From positions 186,001-250,000 of the forward strand of contig DDTB01000010.1 in NCBI GenBank assembly GCA_002343985.1: a stretch of 64,000 nt of DNA, written 5' to 3'. The position numbers and the translations under genes were made by a program. Position 1 is the first letter of the stretch. Each line of letters starts with the position of its first letter. This stretch comes from Chitinophagaceae bacterium UBA2375 (GTDB taxonomy: Bacteria; Bacteroidota; Bacteroidia; Chitinophagales; Chitinophagaceae). Shown one piece after another: positions 54,679-63,810 of the stretch. The notes below the pieces were generated by a model, which worked only from the letters and a program-made list of their open reading frames with translations, had not been told where the DNA came from and did no database searches.

Positions 54679-56156
54679 GGTTGATGCCTTCGGAGGAATG
54701 ACACCGTTTTCATCATGTCTTCATGTAAATAACGGTCTGCATCGTTGAAGCTGACTTCATTCCTGTAAGAGGCAACGATTTTTTCCAGCGCTGCCGATGA
54801 TTGGAGCGGCCTCCTGAATTCCAGCGCCTGAACGGCAATCATCAATTCAATTGCCAGAACCTTTTCGAGGTTATCTACTACCCTTTTGCACTTTGTAGCC
54901 GCGTTAGCGCCCATGCTGACATGGTCTTCCTGGTTATTGCTTGAAGGAATCGTATCTACCGATGCGGGCGTGCATAATTGTTTGTTCTCGCTCACTATAC
55001 CTGCAGCCGTGTACTGCGGGATCATGAATCCTGAATGCAGCCCCGGGTCTTTTACTAAGAATAAAGGTAAACCCCGCTGGCCGCTGATGAGTTGATACAT
55101 CCTTCGTTCCGAAATGCTTGACAGTTCGCTCACCGCAATGGCTAAAAAATCGGCGCCTAATGCAAGTGGCTGGCCATGGAAATTTCCTCCACTGACAACC
55201 AGGTCTTCTTCAGGAAAAATATTAGGATTGTCGGTAACGGAATTGATCTCTGTGATAAAGACCGATAGCACATAACGGATGGCATCAATGCTCGCTCCAT
55301 GAACCTGGGGAATGCACCGGAACGAATATGGATCCTGTACCTGTTTTTTAGGTTGATCCTGTATCTGGCTGCCCGAAAGCCAGTTGCGTAAGCTTGCTGC
55401 AGCTTCCGTTTGCCCGGTGTGTGGGCGAATTTCGTGTATGCGTGGGTGTAAGGGATGCGACACACAGTCAAACGCGTCAAAGCTGATCGCAGCGATGGCC
55501 TGGGCCCAATCATATAATGTTGTTGCCCTGTACAAATTATACAAACCGAATGCCGACATAAACTGCGTTCCGTTGATCAATGCCAGCCCTTCCTTGCTTT
55601 GCAGCCTGATCGGTTCCCAGCCAAGCATCGACAATGCTTTGCCCGCATGCAACCTTTCCCCTTTGTGCCAAACCTCACCTTCTCCAATCAGGGGAAGGCA
55701 AAGGTGACTGAGTGGCGCGAGGTCGCCGGATGCACCCAATGATCCTTGCGCATACACAACTGGAATGACGTTGTGGTTGAGCATGTCGGCCAGGCGTTGC
55801 ACCGTATCTGGCTGTACACCGGAATGACCGTAACACAGCGACTTAATTTTCAGCATCAGCATCAGCCTCACAATATCAGAAGGTATCTCATCACCCATGC
55901 CACAAGCATGTGATAATAAAAGGTTGCGTTGCAATGCTTCTAACTGGCTTTTGGCAATCGCCACGTTTTGCAGGTACCCAAACCCTGTATTGATGCCATA
56001 AAAAAGGGCATCCGAATCGTTCATTTTTTGATTGAGGTATTGCCGGCAGGCTTCGATGCGTTGCATTGCGGATGGGGCAATATGCACCTGGGGGCGCTCT
56101 GAGATGAAATGACAAACCGACTGAAAATCGGTATGGTCAGTGTCGATATTATACAT
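54675..56156 (-). CDS. hutH: Histidine ammonia-lyase
   Basis: 493 residues. It converts histidine to urocanate, the first step of histidine breakdown. The MIO prosthetic group forms from ASG at 142-144 in GSLGASGDLAPL. Tyr53 in YGINTGFG (53-60), conserved NGTQ and a DNPNIF segment are all present. A -7 like element and a terminator-like leader hairpin precede it. HutU follows on the same strand further along but deoD lies between them, so they are probably not on one transcript. Confidence 0.97.
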   Translation of the reverse strand: MYNIDTDHTDFQSVCHFISERPQVHIAPSAMQRIEACRQYLNQKMNDSDALFYGINTGFGYLQNVAIAKSQLEALQRNLLLSHACGMGDEIPSDIVRLMLMLKIKSLCYGHSGVQPDTVQRLADMLNHNVIPVVYAQGSLGASGDLAPLSHLCLPLIGEGEVWHKGERLHAGKALSMLGWEPIRLQSKEGLALINGTQFMSAFGLYNLYRATTLYDWAQAIAAISFDAFDCVSHPLHPRIHEIRPHTGQTEAAASLRNWLSGSQIQDQPKKQVQDPYSFRCIPQVHGASIDAIRYVLSVFITEINSVTDNPNIFPEEDLVVSGGNFHGQPLALGADFLAIAVSELSSISERRMYQLISGQRGLPLFLVKDPGLHSGFMIPQYTAAGIVSENKQLCTPASVDTIPSSNNQEDHVSMGANAATKCKRVVDNLEKVLAIELMIAVQALEFRRPLQSSAALEKIVASYRNEVSFNDADRYLHEDMMKTVSFLRRHQP

Positions 56157-56171
56157 GTTGAAGGGTTAAAA

Positions 56172-56195
56172 GGCCATCTTTTGTTCAGGATGGCC
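56172..56195 (-). promoter_or_regulatory. Leader hairpin upstream of hutH
   Basis: GGCCATC and GATGGCC pair around a 10-nt loop. On the minus strand the hairpin lies between the candidate -7 element and the hutH ATG and is followed by TTTTAA, like a weak terminator. It could be an attenuator or an operator; function is inferred. Confidence 0.45.
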
Positions 56196-56197
56196 GC

Positions 56198-56205
56198 CAA
56201 ATGTA
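56198..56205 (-). promoter_or_regulatory. Candidate -7 element TACATTTG of hutH
   Basis: A TAnnTTTG match on the minus strand, 41 nt upstream of the hutH ATG at 56156. No obvious -33 TTG. Confidence 0.4.
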
Positions 56206-56237
56206 AATAAATTTATATTGCAGAAAATATCAGTCGC

Positions 56238-57245
56238 ATGAAACTTATACCAGCTTTTCTATGCCTGCTTTTAACCATTGGGACTGCTTCACAGGCACAA
56301 CAGGTCCAGGTGCTGACCAAGGGCACACCCACATCCATCCGCGGTTTAAGTGTGGTGAACGATGATGTGGTTTGGGTGAGTGGCAGCGCCGGAAAAGTGG
56401 GCCGTTCCATAGATGGCGGATTGCATTGGGAATGGCACACGGTCAGGGGGTATGAGAAAACGGAATTCAGGGATATCGAAGCATTTGATGACCAAACGGC
56501 CCTGATCATGGGCATTGGCGAACCGGCTTATATCCTGCGCACCACTGATGGCGGCCAGAACTGGCAGTTGGTATATAAAAATGATAAAAAGGGAATGTTC
56601 CTCGACGCGATGGAATTCTGGAATGAGCAAAGCGGCATCGTGATTGGTGACCCAATAGACGGCAGGTTTTTCATTGCCCGCACTTTTGATAATGGGGTGA
56701 GCTGGAATGAAATTCCAGAACCCAATAAGCCACAGGCCATCCAGGGAGAAGCATGCTTTGCGAGCAGCGGTACCAATGTACGTGCCGTACAAAAATCAGA
56801 AGCTGTTTTTGTCAGTGGTGGCCTGCAGTCGTTCCTGCACATCCGCGATCAAAAAATAAAAATACCCCTGATGGAAGGCCGAGAAAGCACAGGTGCCAAT
56901 TCATTTGCATTTAAACATCCGTACACATACATGGTTGTTGGCGGTGATTTTAACCAGCGTGACAGTATTGGCGGTAATTGCGCGATCACCCGCGACAGGG
57001 GCAAAAGCTGGGAGATCCCGGCTGTTCCACCCCATGGATACCGAAGCTGCGTTGAGCACATTGGAAAAAAAGAATGGCTGACCTGCGGTTTAAATGGTGT
57101 GGATTACAGCTATGATGACGGTCTGAGTTTTTCACTCATCAGCCAGGAAGGTTTTCATGTATGCCGAAAAGCCAAAAAAGGCAACGCGGTTTTCCTTGCC
57201 GGCGGAAATGGAAAAATCGGGAAGTTTATAAAGCAGCAAAAATGA
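56238..57245 (+). CDS. Exported YCF48/BNR-like propeller protein
   Basis: 335 residues with a signal peptide (MKLIPAFLCLLLTIGTASQAQ). Repeats carry the YCF48/BNR pattern SxDGGxxW: VGRSIDGGLHWEW, LRTTDGGQNWQLV, ARTFDNGVSWNEI, TRDRGKSWEI and DYSYDDGLSFS, forming a propeller of six or seven blades. It is often annotated as oxidoreductase-like or photosystem-assembly-like in non-photosynthetic bacteria, but that is naming by similarity only. Divergent from hutH; converges on DUF486 with 2 bp between them. Confidence 0.8.
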   Translation: MKLIPAFLCLLLTIGTASQAQQVQVLTKGTPTSIRGLSVVNDDVVWVSGSAGKVGRSIDGGLHWEWHTVRGYEKTEFRDIEAFDDQTALIMGIGEPAYILRTTDGGQNWQLVYKNDKKGMFLDAMEFWNEQSGIVIGDPIDGRFFIARTFDNGVSWNEIPEPNKPQAIQGEACFASSGTNVRAVQKSEAVFVSGGLQSFLHIRDQKIKIPLMEGRESTGANSFAFKHPYTYMVVGGDFNQRDSIGGNCAITRDRGKSWEIPAVPPHGYRSCVEHIGKKEWLTCGLNGVDYSYDDGLSFSLISQEGFHVCRKAKKGNAVFLAGGNGKIGKFIKQQK

Positions 57246-57247
57246 GT

Positions 57248-57580
57248 TTATTTCTTAAACATGAAATATACAGCCCCAAGCAACAATATAAAGCTGACCA
57301 GGTATTTCCAGTGAAAAGGTTCTTTTAGGTAATACACGGCAAATACGCAGAACACGACTAAAGTGATGACTTCCTGTATCATCTTTAACTGAAAGCCTGA
57401 TACGCCGCTGGCAAAGCCCAGCCTGTTGGCGGGCACCATCAGGCAGTATTCGAAAAAAGCGATCCCCCAACTGATGAGGATGGCTTTCCATAAAGGCATG
57501 CCGGTGTTTTTCAAATGCCCGTACCAGGCAATTGTCATGAAGATATTGGACATAGTCAGTAACAGTATGGTGCGCAGCAT
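57248..57580 (-). CDS. DUF486/DMT-like small membrane protein
   Basis: 110 residues with four hydrophobic helices, matching the DUF486 family of the drug/metabolite transporter superfamily. Diagnostic features are TIAWYGHLK near residue 17, ISWGIAFFEYCLMVPANRLG and LKMIQEVITLVVFCVFAVYYL. The transported substrate, if any, is not known. It follows smc on the same strand after the smc terminator and ends 2 bp from the convergent propeller gene. Confidence 0.85.
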   Translation of the reverse strand: MLRTILLLTMSNIFMTIAWYGHLKNTGMPLWKAILISWGIAFFEYCLMVPANRLGFASGVSGFQLKMIQEVITLVVFCVFAVYYLKEPFHWKYLVSFILLLGAVYFMFKK

Positions 57581-57596
57581 AACTAATCATTCAATG

Positions 57597-57631
57597 TGAA
57601 AAAAAGAAAGGGCAGGTCGAAAAACCTGCCC
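57597..57631 (-). terminator. Rho-independent terminator of smc
   Basis: On the minus strand GGGCAGGT and ACCTGCCC pair around a 6-nt loop and are followed by TTTCTTTTTTTC. It begins 55 nt after the smc stop. Confidence 0.85.
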
Positions 57632-57685
57632 GGGGGATTACATAACGGTAAAGGGTAACCGAATCATTTGTATTAAAGAATACAA

Positions 57686-60600
57686 TTAATTTAAACTTCT
57701 GAAATCAACAGGGACCAGTTTACTGACACCCGCTTCCTGCATCGTAACACCATATATCACATCCACAGCGCTCATCGTCATTTTATTATGTGTTACAATG
57801 ATAAATTGTGAATTTTCACTGAAACGCTTGATCATATTGGTGAACTTGCCCACATTGGCATCATCCAGCGGAGCGTCCACCTCATCGAGGATACAGAATG
57901 GAGCCGGCTTGATCAGGTAGATGGCGAAAAGCAAAGCGGTGGCAGTTAAGGTTTTCTCTCCCCCGCTCAACTGGCCAATACTGCTGGGGCGTTTGCCCTT
58001 TGGTTTGGCTACAATATCAATACCTGTTTCCGCGAGGTTTTCAGGGTCAACCAGTACCATGTCTGCTGTATCTTCTTCCGTAAACAGCGCCTTAAATACC
58101 TGTTGGAAGTTTTCCCTTACTTTATTGAATGTGTCAAGGAATTGTTGGTTGGCTGTGGCCTCCACTTCCTGGATGGTCTGGATCAGGCTGTCTTTGGCGG
58201 TCACCAGGTCATTCTTTTGTTCCAGGATGAAATCGTAACGCTTCTTCATTTCCGTGTACGCTTCAATGGCTGTAGGGTTCACTTCCCCCATATTCTCCAG
58301 GCGCTTTTTCATCCGCTCATTCTTCTCCTGTAATTCTTCCAGCGGCGTTTCCGTAGCCCGGGGTTCATCAATGATGGCATCGAGATCCACTTTAAACTCA
58401 ACGCTCAGGCGCTCTTTCATGCCTGCCAGTTGCAGTTTGAGTTCTGTGAGTTTATCCTTGATGGCATTCAGCAAATGGTCAATGCCTTCTTTTGATTTTT
58501 GTTTATGGCGCAGTTCGCTTTCCTTCTCCGTTAATGCGTTGCGCAGGTTGTAATAGGCCTGGTCTGCCTCATTGAGTTTCTTTTCAAATACATCTTTTTC
58601 CTGCATGAGGCTGATCAGCGTTTGCTCAATCCCGGCAAGGTTTTCAGCGGTTTCCGTTATGCTGTTGGAAGCTTCGGATAATTGCTCGTTGCTGTTGCTA
58701 ACCTGGATTTGCAGGTCGTTCAATTGATTGGTCTTAAATTCCAATTCCTGCTTCAGCGACACAATTTTGGCCTGTTGGCGGGTATGTTCGATATTACCGT
58801 TATTATATGCGGCATTCGCGAAATTATATTCCTGTTCAGCAGATGCATAATCGGTTTCAATGGCTTGCAACCTGGCCGCCATATCTTCTAATTGCGTATT
58901 GAATTTCTCCAGTTCATCCCTTGTTTCGGCAATAGCATCCTGGTTCTGTGACAACTGGTCCTGCAATCCCTGCAAGCGGTGCGTGCTATGGGTTTCCGCA
59001 TTATGCAGGTGCTCAATTTTATTTTGCAGGGAATATAATTGATTGGTCAGTTGGCTGATGTCCTGCTGTGCCTGCCTGATCGCGTTTTCCTTGAGTTGGC
59101 TGTTATACGTGATGACCTCATTATGCTTTGCCTGGATTTCGGATTTTAAAGCCTGTACCACTTTGTCCTGTTCCAGGATTTCTTCATGAAGTTTTTCCAG
59201 GTTTTTAGCACGGCCGATTTTCTTTCCTTCAAAAAGCCCGACGCTGCCACCTGTTAATGAGTATTTCCCTTTTACATATTTGCCTGTTTTTTCCAATACC
59301 ACAGCGCCGTTGCTATCTGCCAGGGCTTCTTCGCTTTCAGCGATGAACACATTGCCTAAAAGATGCTGTGCCAGTTTTTCGTAAGCGCCGTCAATCTCCA
59401 CTACATCAAGCGCCGGAATGGTTCCATTGGGTTGGTGCGCTTTATCTGCCTGTCCGAATTTATCGAGCAGGAAAAAATTCGCCTTCCCTTTTTTGTGGTT
59501 GTCGAGCAGGTGAATGGCCTGTAAACCTTCCTGTAAATTATTCACCACGTAGTAGTTCAAATAAGGCTCCAGCACGTTTTCCACAGCCGCACGGTATTCT
59601 TCCTTTACATAAATAATATCTGAAAGTAAAGGTGCTGTATGGTTCCAGTCCTTGTTGTTGTGCAGGAATTTCACACTTTCCGGGTAGCCTTCCATTGAAT
59701 CTACCAGGCTTTTCAGCAGGTCATGTTCATTTTTCTTAGCGTCGAGTTTCCTGTTTTCATCAGCAAGGTTATTGCGCAGGCCTTCGAGCATGGACTGTGT
59801 CTGCAAAATTTGTTCCTTGGTAAACTCATGTTCTTCCTGCAACTGGGCCAGGTCATTTTTCCTAGTCTCCAGTTCTGTTTCCTTGGCTTGTTTATCAGCG
59901 TCCAGTTGTTGCAGTTGTGCCTGCCGCTGCGATTGTTCTTCCTGCAATTGAATAATGGCGCGTTGCAGGTTTTGGATGGAGGTATCGGCCACTGCCACTT
60001 TTTTCTCCGCGTCGAACTGGTTGCGTTGAATGGCCTGGTTTTCCCTGCGCAGGGTATCAATGCTGCTGCGTTTTTCATCAAAAACCCGGCGTTTGTCTTC
60101 CACAGCTGATTGCAAGCCTTCAAGTTTTTCTTCAAGTTCTGACAGCTTGGTTTCTTCTTCCGTGATTTGCACGCTAGTGAACTGAATGCTTTCCGCAAGT
60201 CCGCTAACCTGCCCCGCGGCTTTATTTATGAAATCCTGCAGGCCAGACTGCCTTTCCTTCAGGTGTTGCAGGCGCTGCGCGGCCAGGCTTTTTTCACTCT
60301 CTTTTCCCCTAACCTGGTTTTGCATTTCATTATAGGTATGCTGCATTTCCTGCAGGGCTTTCTCTTGTTCAATAAACCCAAGCTTTTCTTTTTCCAATGC
60401 GGCTTCTTCCAGGGCTATGGCCGTTTCGAGTTCGATCCTGCGGTCAACTTCCTGTTGCTGTTGCTGGTTCAAGTCGCGGTATGTGATGTTGAAACCTTCG
60501 AGCGCCGCTTTTGCCAGTTCAATGCTGATTTCCTTGTATTCCTTTTTGATCTCAAAATACTTCTCCGCCTTTTTAGCCTGGCTTTCCAGTGTCTTGAGCT

Positions 60601-61201
60601 GGTTGTTGATTTCAAATAAAAGGTCTTCAATCCTGGCAAGGTCTTGCTCAGTGGCGTCCAGCTTCAGCTTGGCTTCTTTCTTCCTGGTTTTATAAATGGT
60701 GATACCAGCCGCCTGCTCCAGCATTTTGCGGCGGCTGTTTTCTTTGTCCTTGATGATGTCGTCTACCATGCCCAATTCAATGATGGCATAGCTGTCGGTA
60801 CTCACGCCGGTATCCATGAACAGGTTATGGATATCTTTCAGCCTGCAGGCTACATCGTTCAGCCTGTACTCGCTTTCCCCGCTCTTATAATATTTTCGGG
60901 TAATCGTTACCGTGTTAAATTCGGTGGGCAACAGGTTCTTGGTGTTCTCAAAAGTCAGGCTCACTTCCGCGAGGCCACTGGCACTGCGGGTCTTGCTTCC
61001 ATTAAACACCAGGCTCTCCAGGTTTTCACTCCTGAGGTTGCTGATTTTATGTTCCCCGATAACCCAACGGATACTGTCGATGATATTGCTTTTACCACAA
61101 CCATTGGGGCCGATGACGCCTGTGATGCCTTCATCGAAATGCAACACGGTTTTGTCGGCAAAACTTTTAAATCCTTTAATTTCTAAACTCTTTAATCGCA
61201 C
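57686..61201 (-). CDS. smc: Chromosome segregation protein SMC
   Basis: 1171 residues, the standard length. The Walker A motif GPNGCGKSN (31-39) and the C-terminal signature LSGGEKTLTATALLFA with Walker B CILDEVDAPLDD form the split ATPase head. Between them run two long coiled coils around a hinge (~510-680, including EGYPESVKFLHNN and GKYSLTGGSVGLFEGKKIGR). SMC compacts and organises the chromosome with ScpA and ScpB, which are not in this window. A candidate promoter precedes the gene and a terminator follows it, suggesting a single-gene transcript. Confidence 0.98.
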   Translation of the reverse strand: MRLKSLEIKGFKSFADKTVLHFDEGITGVIGPNGCGKSNIIDSIRWVIGEHKISNLRSENLESLVFNGSKTRSASGLAEVSLTFENTKNLLPTEFNTVTITRKYYKSGESEYRLNDVACRLKDIHNLFMDTGVSTDSYAIIELGMVDDIIKDKENSRRKMLEQAAGITIYKTRKKEAKLKLDATEQDLARIEDLLFEINNQLKTLESQAKKAEKYFEIKKEYKEISIELAKAALEGFNITYRDLNQQQQQEVDRRIELETAIALEEAALEKEKLGFIEQEKALQEMQHTYNEMQNQVRGKESEKSLAAQRLQHLKERQSGLQDFINKAAGQVSGLAESIQFTSVQITEEETKLSELEEKLEGLQSAVEDKRRVFDEKRSSIDTLRRENQAIQRNQFDAEKKVAVADTSIQNLQRAIIQLQEEQSQRQAQLQQLDADKQAKETELETRKNDLAQLQEEHEFTKEQILQTQSMLEGLRNNLADENRKLDAKKNEHDLLKSLVDSMEGYPESVKFLHNNKDWNHTAPLLSDIIYVKEEYRAAVENVLEPYLNYYVVNNLQEGLQAIHLLDNHKKGKANFFLLDKFGQADKAHQPNGTIPALDVVEIDGAYEKLAQHLLGNVFIAESEEALADSNGAVVLEKTGKYVKGKYSLTGGSVGLFEGKKIGRAKNLEKLHEEILEQDKVVQALKSEIQAKHNEVITYNSQLKENAIRQAQQDISQLTNQLYSLQNKIEHLHNAETHSTHRLQGLQDQLSQNQDAIAETRDELEKFNTQLEDMAARLQAIETDYASAEQEYNFANAAYNNGNIEHTRQQAKIVSLKQELEFKTNQLNDLQIQVSNSNEQLSEASNSITETAENLAGIEQTLISLMQEKDVFEKKLNEADQAYYNLRNALTEKESELRHKQKSKEGIDHLLNAIKDKLTELKLQLAGMKERLSVEFKVDLDAIIDEPRATETPLEELQEKNERMKKRLENMGEVNPTAIEAYTEMKKRYDFILEQKNDLVTAKDSLIQTIQEVEATANQQFLDTFNKVRENFQQVFKALFTEEDTADMVLVDPENLAETGIDIVAKPKGKRPSSIGQLSGGEKTLTATALLFAIYLIKPAPFCILDEVDAPLDDANVGKFTNMIKRFSENSQFIIVTHNKMTMSAVDVIYGVTMQEAGVSKLVPVDFRSLN

Positions 61202-61223
61202 GTTATCTTGTTTTTGAGGCGGG

Positions 61224-61231
61224 CAAACCTA
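61224..61231 (-). promoter_or_regulatory. Candidate -7 element TAGGTTTG of smc
   Basis: A TAnnTTTG match on the minus strand, 22 nt before the smc ATG at 61201. No clear -33 element at normal spacing. Confidence 0.4.
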
Positions 61232-61375
61232 CTGCAAAAAATGTAGAATTCCATTAAGATTCACTTTGAACCCGTTCACATATTCGCCTGATCTGGCCGG
61301 CCTGCCCGAATGAATGACTGCTCTTGATTTTCCCAACTGTAAATATACTTGAAAGGGATTTTTTTACAGGACGGA

Positions 61376-61477
61376 ATGGTTGTTGCGCTTCTCATACTTA
61401 TGCACCTTTTTTACACAATAAACAGCCTGCTGGTGCGTGTTTCAGCGTTTATTATTTTAGTTATAAGATCGATCTGA
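61376..61477 (+). CDS. Possible 33-residue single-TM small protein
   Basis: The ATG at 61376 is preceded by AGGACGGA, a fair Shine-Dalgarno for this window, and opens a 33-codon frame ending with TGA at 61475-61477. The product is strongly hydrophobic (MVVALLILMHLFYTINSLL, then SAFIILVIRSI). AT-rich DNA gives hydrophobic frames by chance, so this is tentative. It lies in the 370-bp gap upstream of the DUF4412-like gene. Confidence 0.25.
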   Translation: MVVALLILMHLFYTINSLLVRVSAFIILVIRSI

Positions 61478-61544
61478 TTTATATGTAAAATGTTAATTAT
61501 CTGAGATTGTCTGCCAAGTATTACGAATTGTTACGTAGCGTCCT

Positions 61545-61552
61545 TAATTTTG
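61545..61552 (+). promoter_or_regulatory. Candidate -7 element TAATTTTG of the DUF4412-like gene
   Basis: A TAnnTTTG match, 19 nt before the ATG at 61572. No clear TTG at -33. Confidence 0.35.
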
Positions 61553-61571
61553 GTTCCCAGAAACAAAAAAA

Positions 61572-62444
61572 ATGACAAAACAAAAGTTTATCCTTCCGGC
61601 TTTGATCTGCATCATCGCAGGTACACCTGTTGCAGCGCAGCCTTCTTCGGTGACCCAGGCCATCGTGCACACCACAACCAATATCATTGCACCCGAAGAT
61701 GAGGATGTGAGCGCCATCAATCCGCAGGGACAGGGCGGCATGAATTTCCGAAATTTCGGTGATGGCGAAACAAAGTCGGTTACCTACCTCAAGGGTGGAA
61801 TGGTTAAAACCGTATTGAAATCAGAAACATTCCGTTCAACCATTTACCGGAACAACGATACCCGTACAACCACCACTATTTTTGAAATCATGGGCGATAA
61901 GCGGGGATTTTATATTACTGATGAAGAGCAGGCAGCCATGATGAAGCAGCGCGACAGCATGATGCAGGCACGCCGTAAGAACGACAGCAGCCAACGTGAC
62001 GCCTCCATCACCATCAACAATAATGACCAGCCAATAGAAATAATCCCTACCGAAGAGAAAAAGAAAATCGCGGGCTATGTTTGTACAAAGGCCTGGATGG
62101 TTACTACACGCTTATTAGGCATCAAGGATTCCGTTGTGCTTTGGTACACACCCGAACTGAAAATCCAGAACCTGTTTTCAACCGGCGGTACCAGCGGGTT
62201 TGGGAATATGGTAAACCCGCTGGGCAAGGGGTTTGAAAAAGTGGACGGCTTCGTGATGGGCTACGAAATGAACATGCGCCGCAACCGCAAAATGGAAGTG
62301 TATGTCACAAAGATTGAACTAAATAAAGAAATAGCCGATAAAGAATTTGACCTCCCCAAAGACATCGACATCAAACCCATGAAGGAGATGCAATCCATGT
62401 TTGGGGGCGGACAAGGCAATTTCCAGTTCAGGCGGAACCCATAA
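61572..62444 (+). CDS. Exported DUF4412-like protein
   Basis: 290 residues with a signal peptide (MTKQKFILPALICIIAGTPVAAQ). The C-terminal half has the DUF4412-like pattern KKIAGYVCTKAWMVTT, ending in FDLPKDIDIKPMKEM, as in several Bacteroidota exported proteins. A middle linker is rich in Met, Asn and Ser (residues ~105-150). Function is unknown; a periplasmic location is likely. It converges on aqpZ, 29 bp away. Confidence 0.65.
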   Translation: MTKQKFILPALICIIAGTPVAAQPSSVTQAIVHTTTNIIAPEDEDVSAINPQGQGGMNFRNFGDGETKSVTYLKGGMVKTVLKSETFRSTIYRNNDTRTTTTIFEIMGDKRGFYITDEEQAAMMKQRDSMMQARRKNDSSQRDASITINNNDQPIEIIPTEEKKKIAGYVCTKAWMVTTRLLGIKDSVVLWYTPELKIQNLFSTGGTSGFGNMVNPLGKGFEKVDGFVMGYEMNMRRNRKMEVYVTKIELNKEIADKEFDLPKDIDIKPMKEMQSMFGGGQGNFQFRRNP

Positions 62445-62473
62445 TGTTACCTGCAAAGCACTTGGTCCCGGAA

Positions 62474-63163
62474 TCAGGCCAGGTGATTTCGCTTACCAAT
62501 AATCCCATATACAATACCGGCGGCAATGGCTCCGGCCAGCGGCGCGGCAATAAAGAGCCAAACCTGTTGCAAGGCCCAACCTTGAACAAATACAGCCTGG
62601 CTGATGCTTCTTGCCGGATTGACAGATGTATTGGTAACCGGTATGCTGATCAAATGGATGAGCGTTAGGGCAAGGCCAATGGCCAGTCCTGCAAAACCAA
62701 CCGGGGATCGATCATCCGTAGCACCCAGAATAATCAATAGGAAAAAGAAAGTCATTATAAATTCCGTCAGAAAAGCGGCTGTGAGGTTATACCCTCCGGG
62801 CGAATGTTCCCCATACCCATTGGCTGCAAAATTCCCGATCTCGCTTCCATTGCCTGTTGCAATGAGATAAAGGATCGCGGCGGCCGTAATGGCACCTGCA
62901 ATTTGCGCAAGCACATAAGGCCCCAGGTCTTTCACCGGAAAGCGCCCGGCAACCATTAAACCAACAGATACGGCGGGATTAAGGTGCGCCCCGGAAATAT
63001 GCCCGAGCGAATACGCAATTGTTACTACCGTTAATCCAAAAGCAAGGGATACGCCTACCAATCCAATGCCCACTTCCGGAAAAGTAGCCGCCAATACAGC
63101 GCTTCCACACCCACCCAGCACCAGCCAGCATGTACCTAAAAATTCAGCCAGTAATTTTTTCAT
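62474..63163 (-). CDS. aqpZ: Aquaporin Z
   Basis: 229 residues, six membrane helices and two half-helices with the NPA motifs HLNPAV (NPA at 62-64) and SVNPAR (NPA at 182-184). The selectivity filter residues F43, H170, T179 and R185 match the water-specific AqpZ pattern. It lets water cross the inner membrane quickly. It stands alone with its own promoter region to the left of the DinB gene. Confidence 0.95.
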   Translation of the reverse strand: MKKLLAEFLGTCWLVLGGCGSAVLAATFPEVGIGLVGVSLAFGLTVVTIAYSLGHISGAHLNPAVSVGLMVAGRFPVKDLGPYVLAQIAGAITAAAILYLIATGNGSEIGNFAANGYGEHSPGGYNLTAAFLTEFIMTFFFLLIILGATDDRSPVGFAGLAIGLALTLIHLISIPVTNTSVNPARSISQAVFVQGWALQQVWLFIAAPLAGAIAAGIVYGIIGKRNHLA

Positions 63164-63249
63164 GTTTGTAAGATTTAAGGTTTATTAAATATAACTTAAA
63201 TCTCATACAACCATCTGCAGAATTATGCACATCAAATAACAAAACAGGC

Positions 63250-63744
63250 TTACATATTTCCTTCGTCAGCGCTTGGGCCGTAAGTAGCCGGAACAGGTAT
63301 ATTCAGCAAACGCAGGTACAAGCCTAATTGAGCGCGGTGGTGTGCCAGGTGGCTGAAAACAAACTGGCGCAATACCATGTGTTTAGGTAAGCTGAAATAA
63401 ATGGTTTCACCATTGCGCATCGTCCAGTTTTCCATCATTTGCGCTTCTGTTGCTTTACCCAAACTGTCGATGGCTTTTTCCTTACTTGCCTGAAACAATG
63501 CCATCACTTCAGCAGGCGTATTGCACTTATTAGGCTCAAACCCCTTCGCAAAATCAAGTTCGGGGAATTCGAGCGTAATGGGCACCCAGCTTGCAATTTC
63601 AGCTACATGCACGGCGAGTTGGCCAAGGCTCATGTTTTTTTCGTGTGGCTTCCACGAAAATTGGTCGGGTAACACGGAAATAAATTTTTGGGTAATGGCC
63701 AGTTCATGTGCCAGCTCATCTTGCAGGATTTTGATATAGTTCAT
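63250..63744 (-). CDS. DinB-fold protein
   Basis: 164 residues from the ATG at 63744 (MNYIKILQDELAHELA); a start 30 nt earlier is possible. A four-helix DinB/YfiT-like bundle with likely metal ligands H46 (QLAVHVAEI) and the HxxxH pair H132/H136 (FSHLAHHRAQL). Members are metal-binding thiol transferases (bacillithiol or similar) or damage-induced proteins; substrate unknown. Cytoplasmic. Confidence 0.88.
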   Translation of the reverse strand: MNYIKILQDELAHELAITQKFISVLPDQFSWKPHEKNMSLGQLAVHVAEIASWVPITLEFPELDFAKGFEPNKCNTPAEVMALFQASKEKAIDSLGKATEAQMMENWTMRNGETIYFSLPKHMVLRQFVFSHLAHHRAQLGLYLRLLNIPVPATYGPSADEGNM

Positions 63745-63810
63745 GTGGATGTTTTTAAAATGAAAAAAGCCCACCGTTTCCGGGGAGCTTAAATGTAAGA
63801 TTTTCGTTGA

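Larger units (their letters stand above)
61202..61571. other. 370-bp divergent intergenic region between smc and the DUF4412-like gene
   Basis: AT-rich. It contains the two -7 like elements listed separately, a possible small frame, and nothing else I recognise. Confidence 0.5.

Noticed and set aside
57255..57590. 111-codon minus-strand frame overlapping the DUF486 gene in another frame
   Set aside because: DUF486 residues are clearly family-like, while this frame resembles nothing known and nearly coincides with it.
60644..61186. 180-codon plus-strand frame opposite the smc 5' end
   Set aside because: Antisense to the Walker A region of a near-certain gene; long open shadows are expected opposite SMC.
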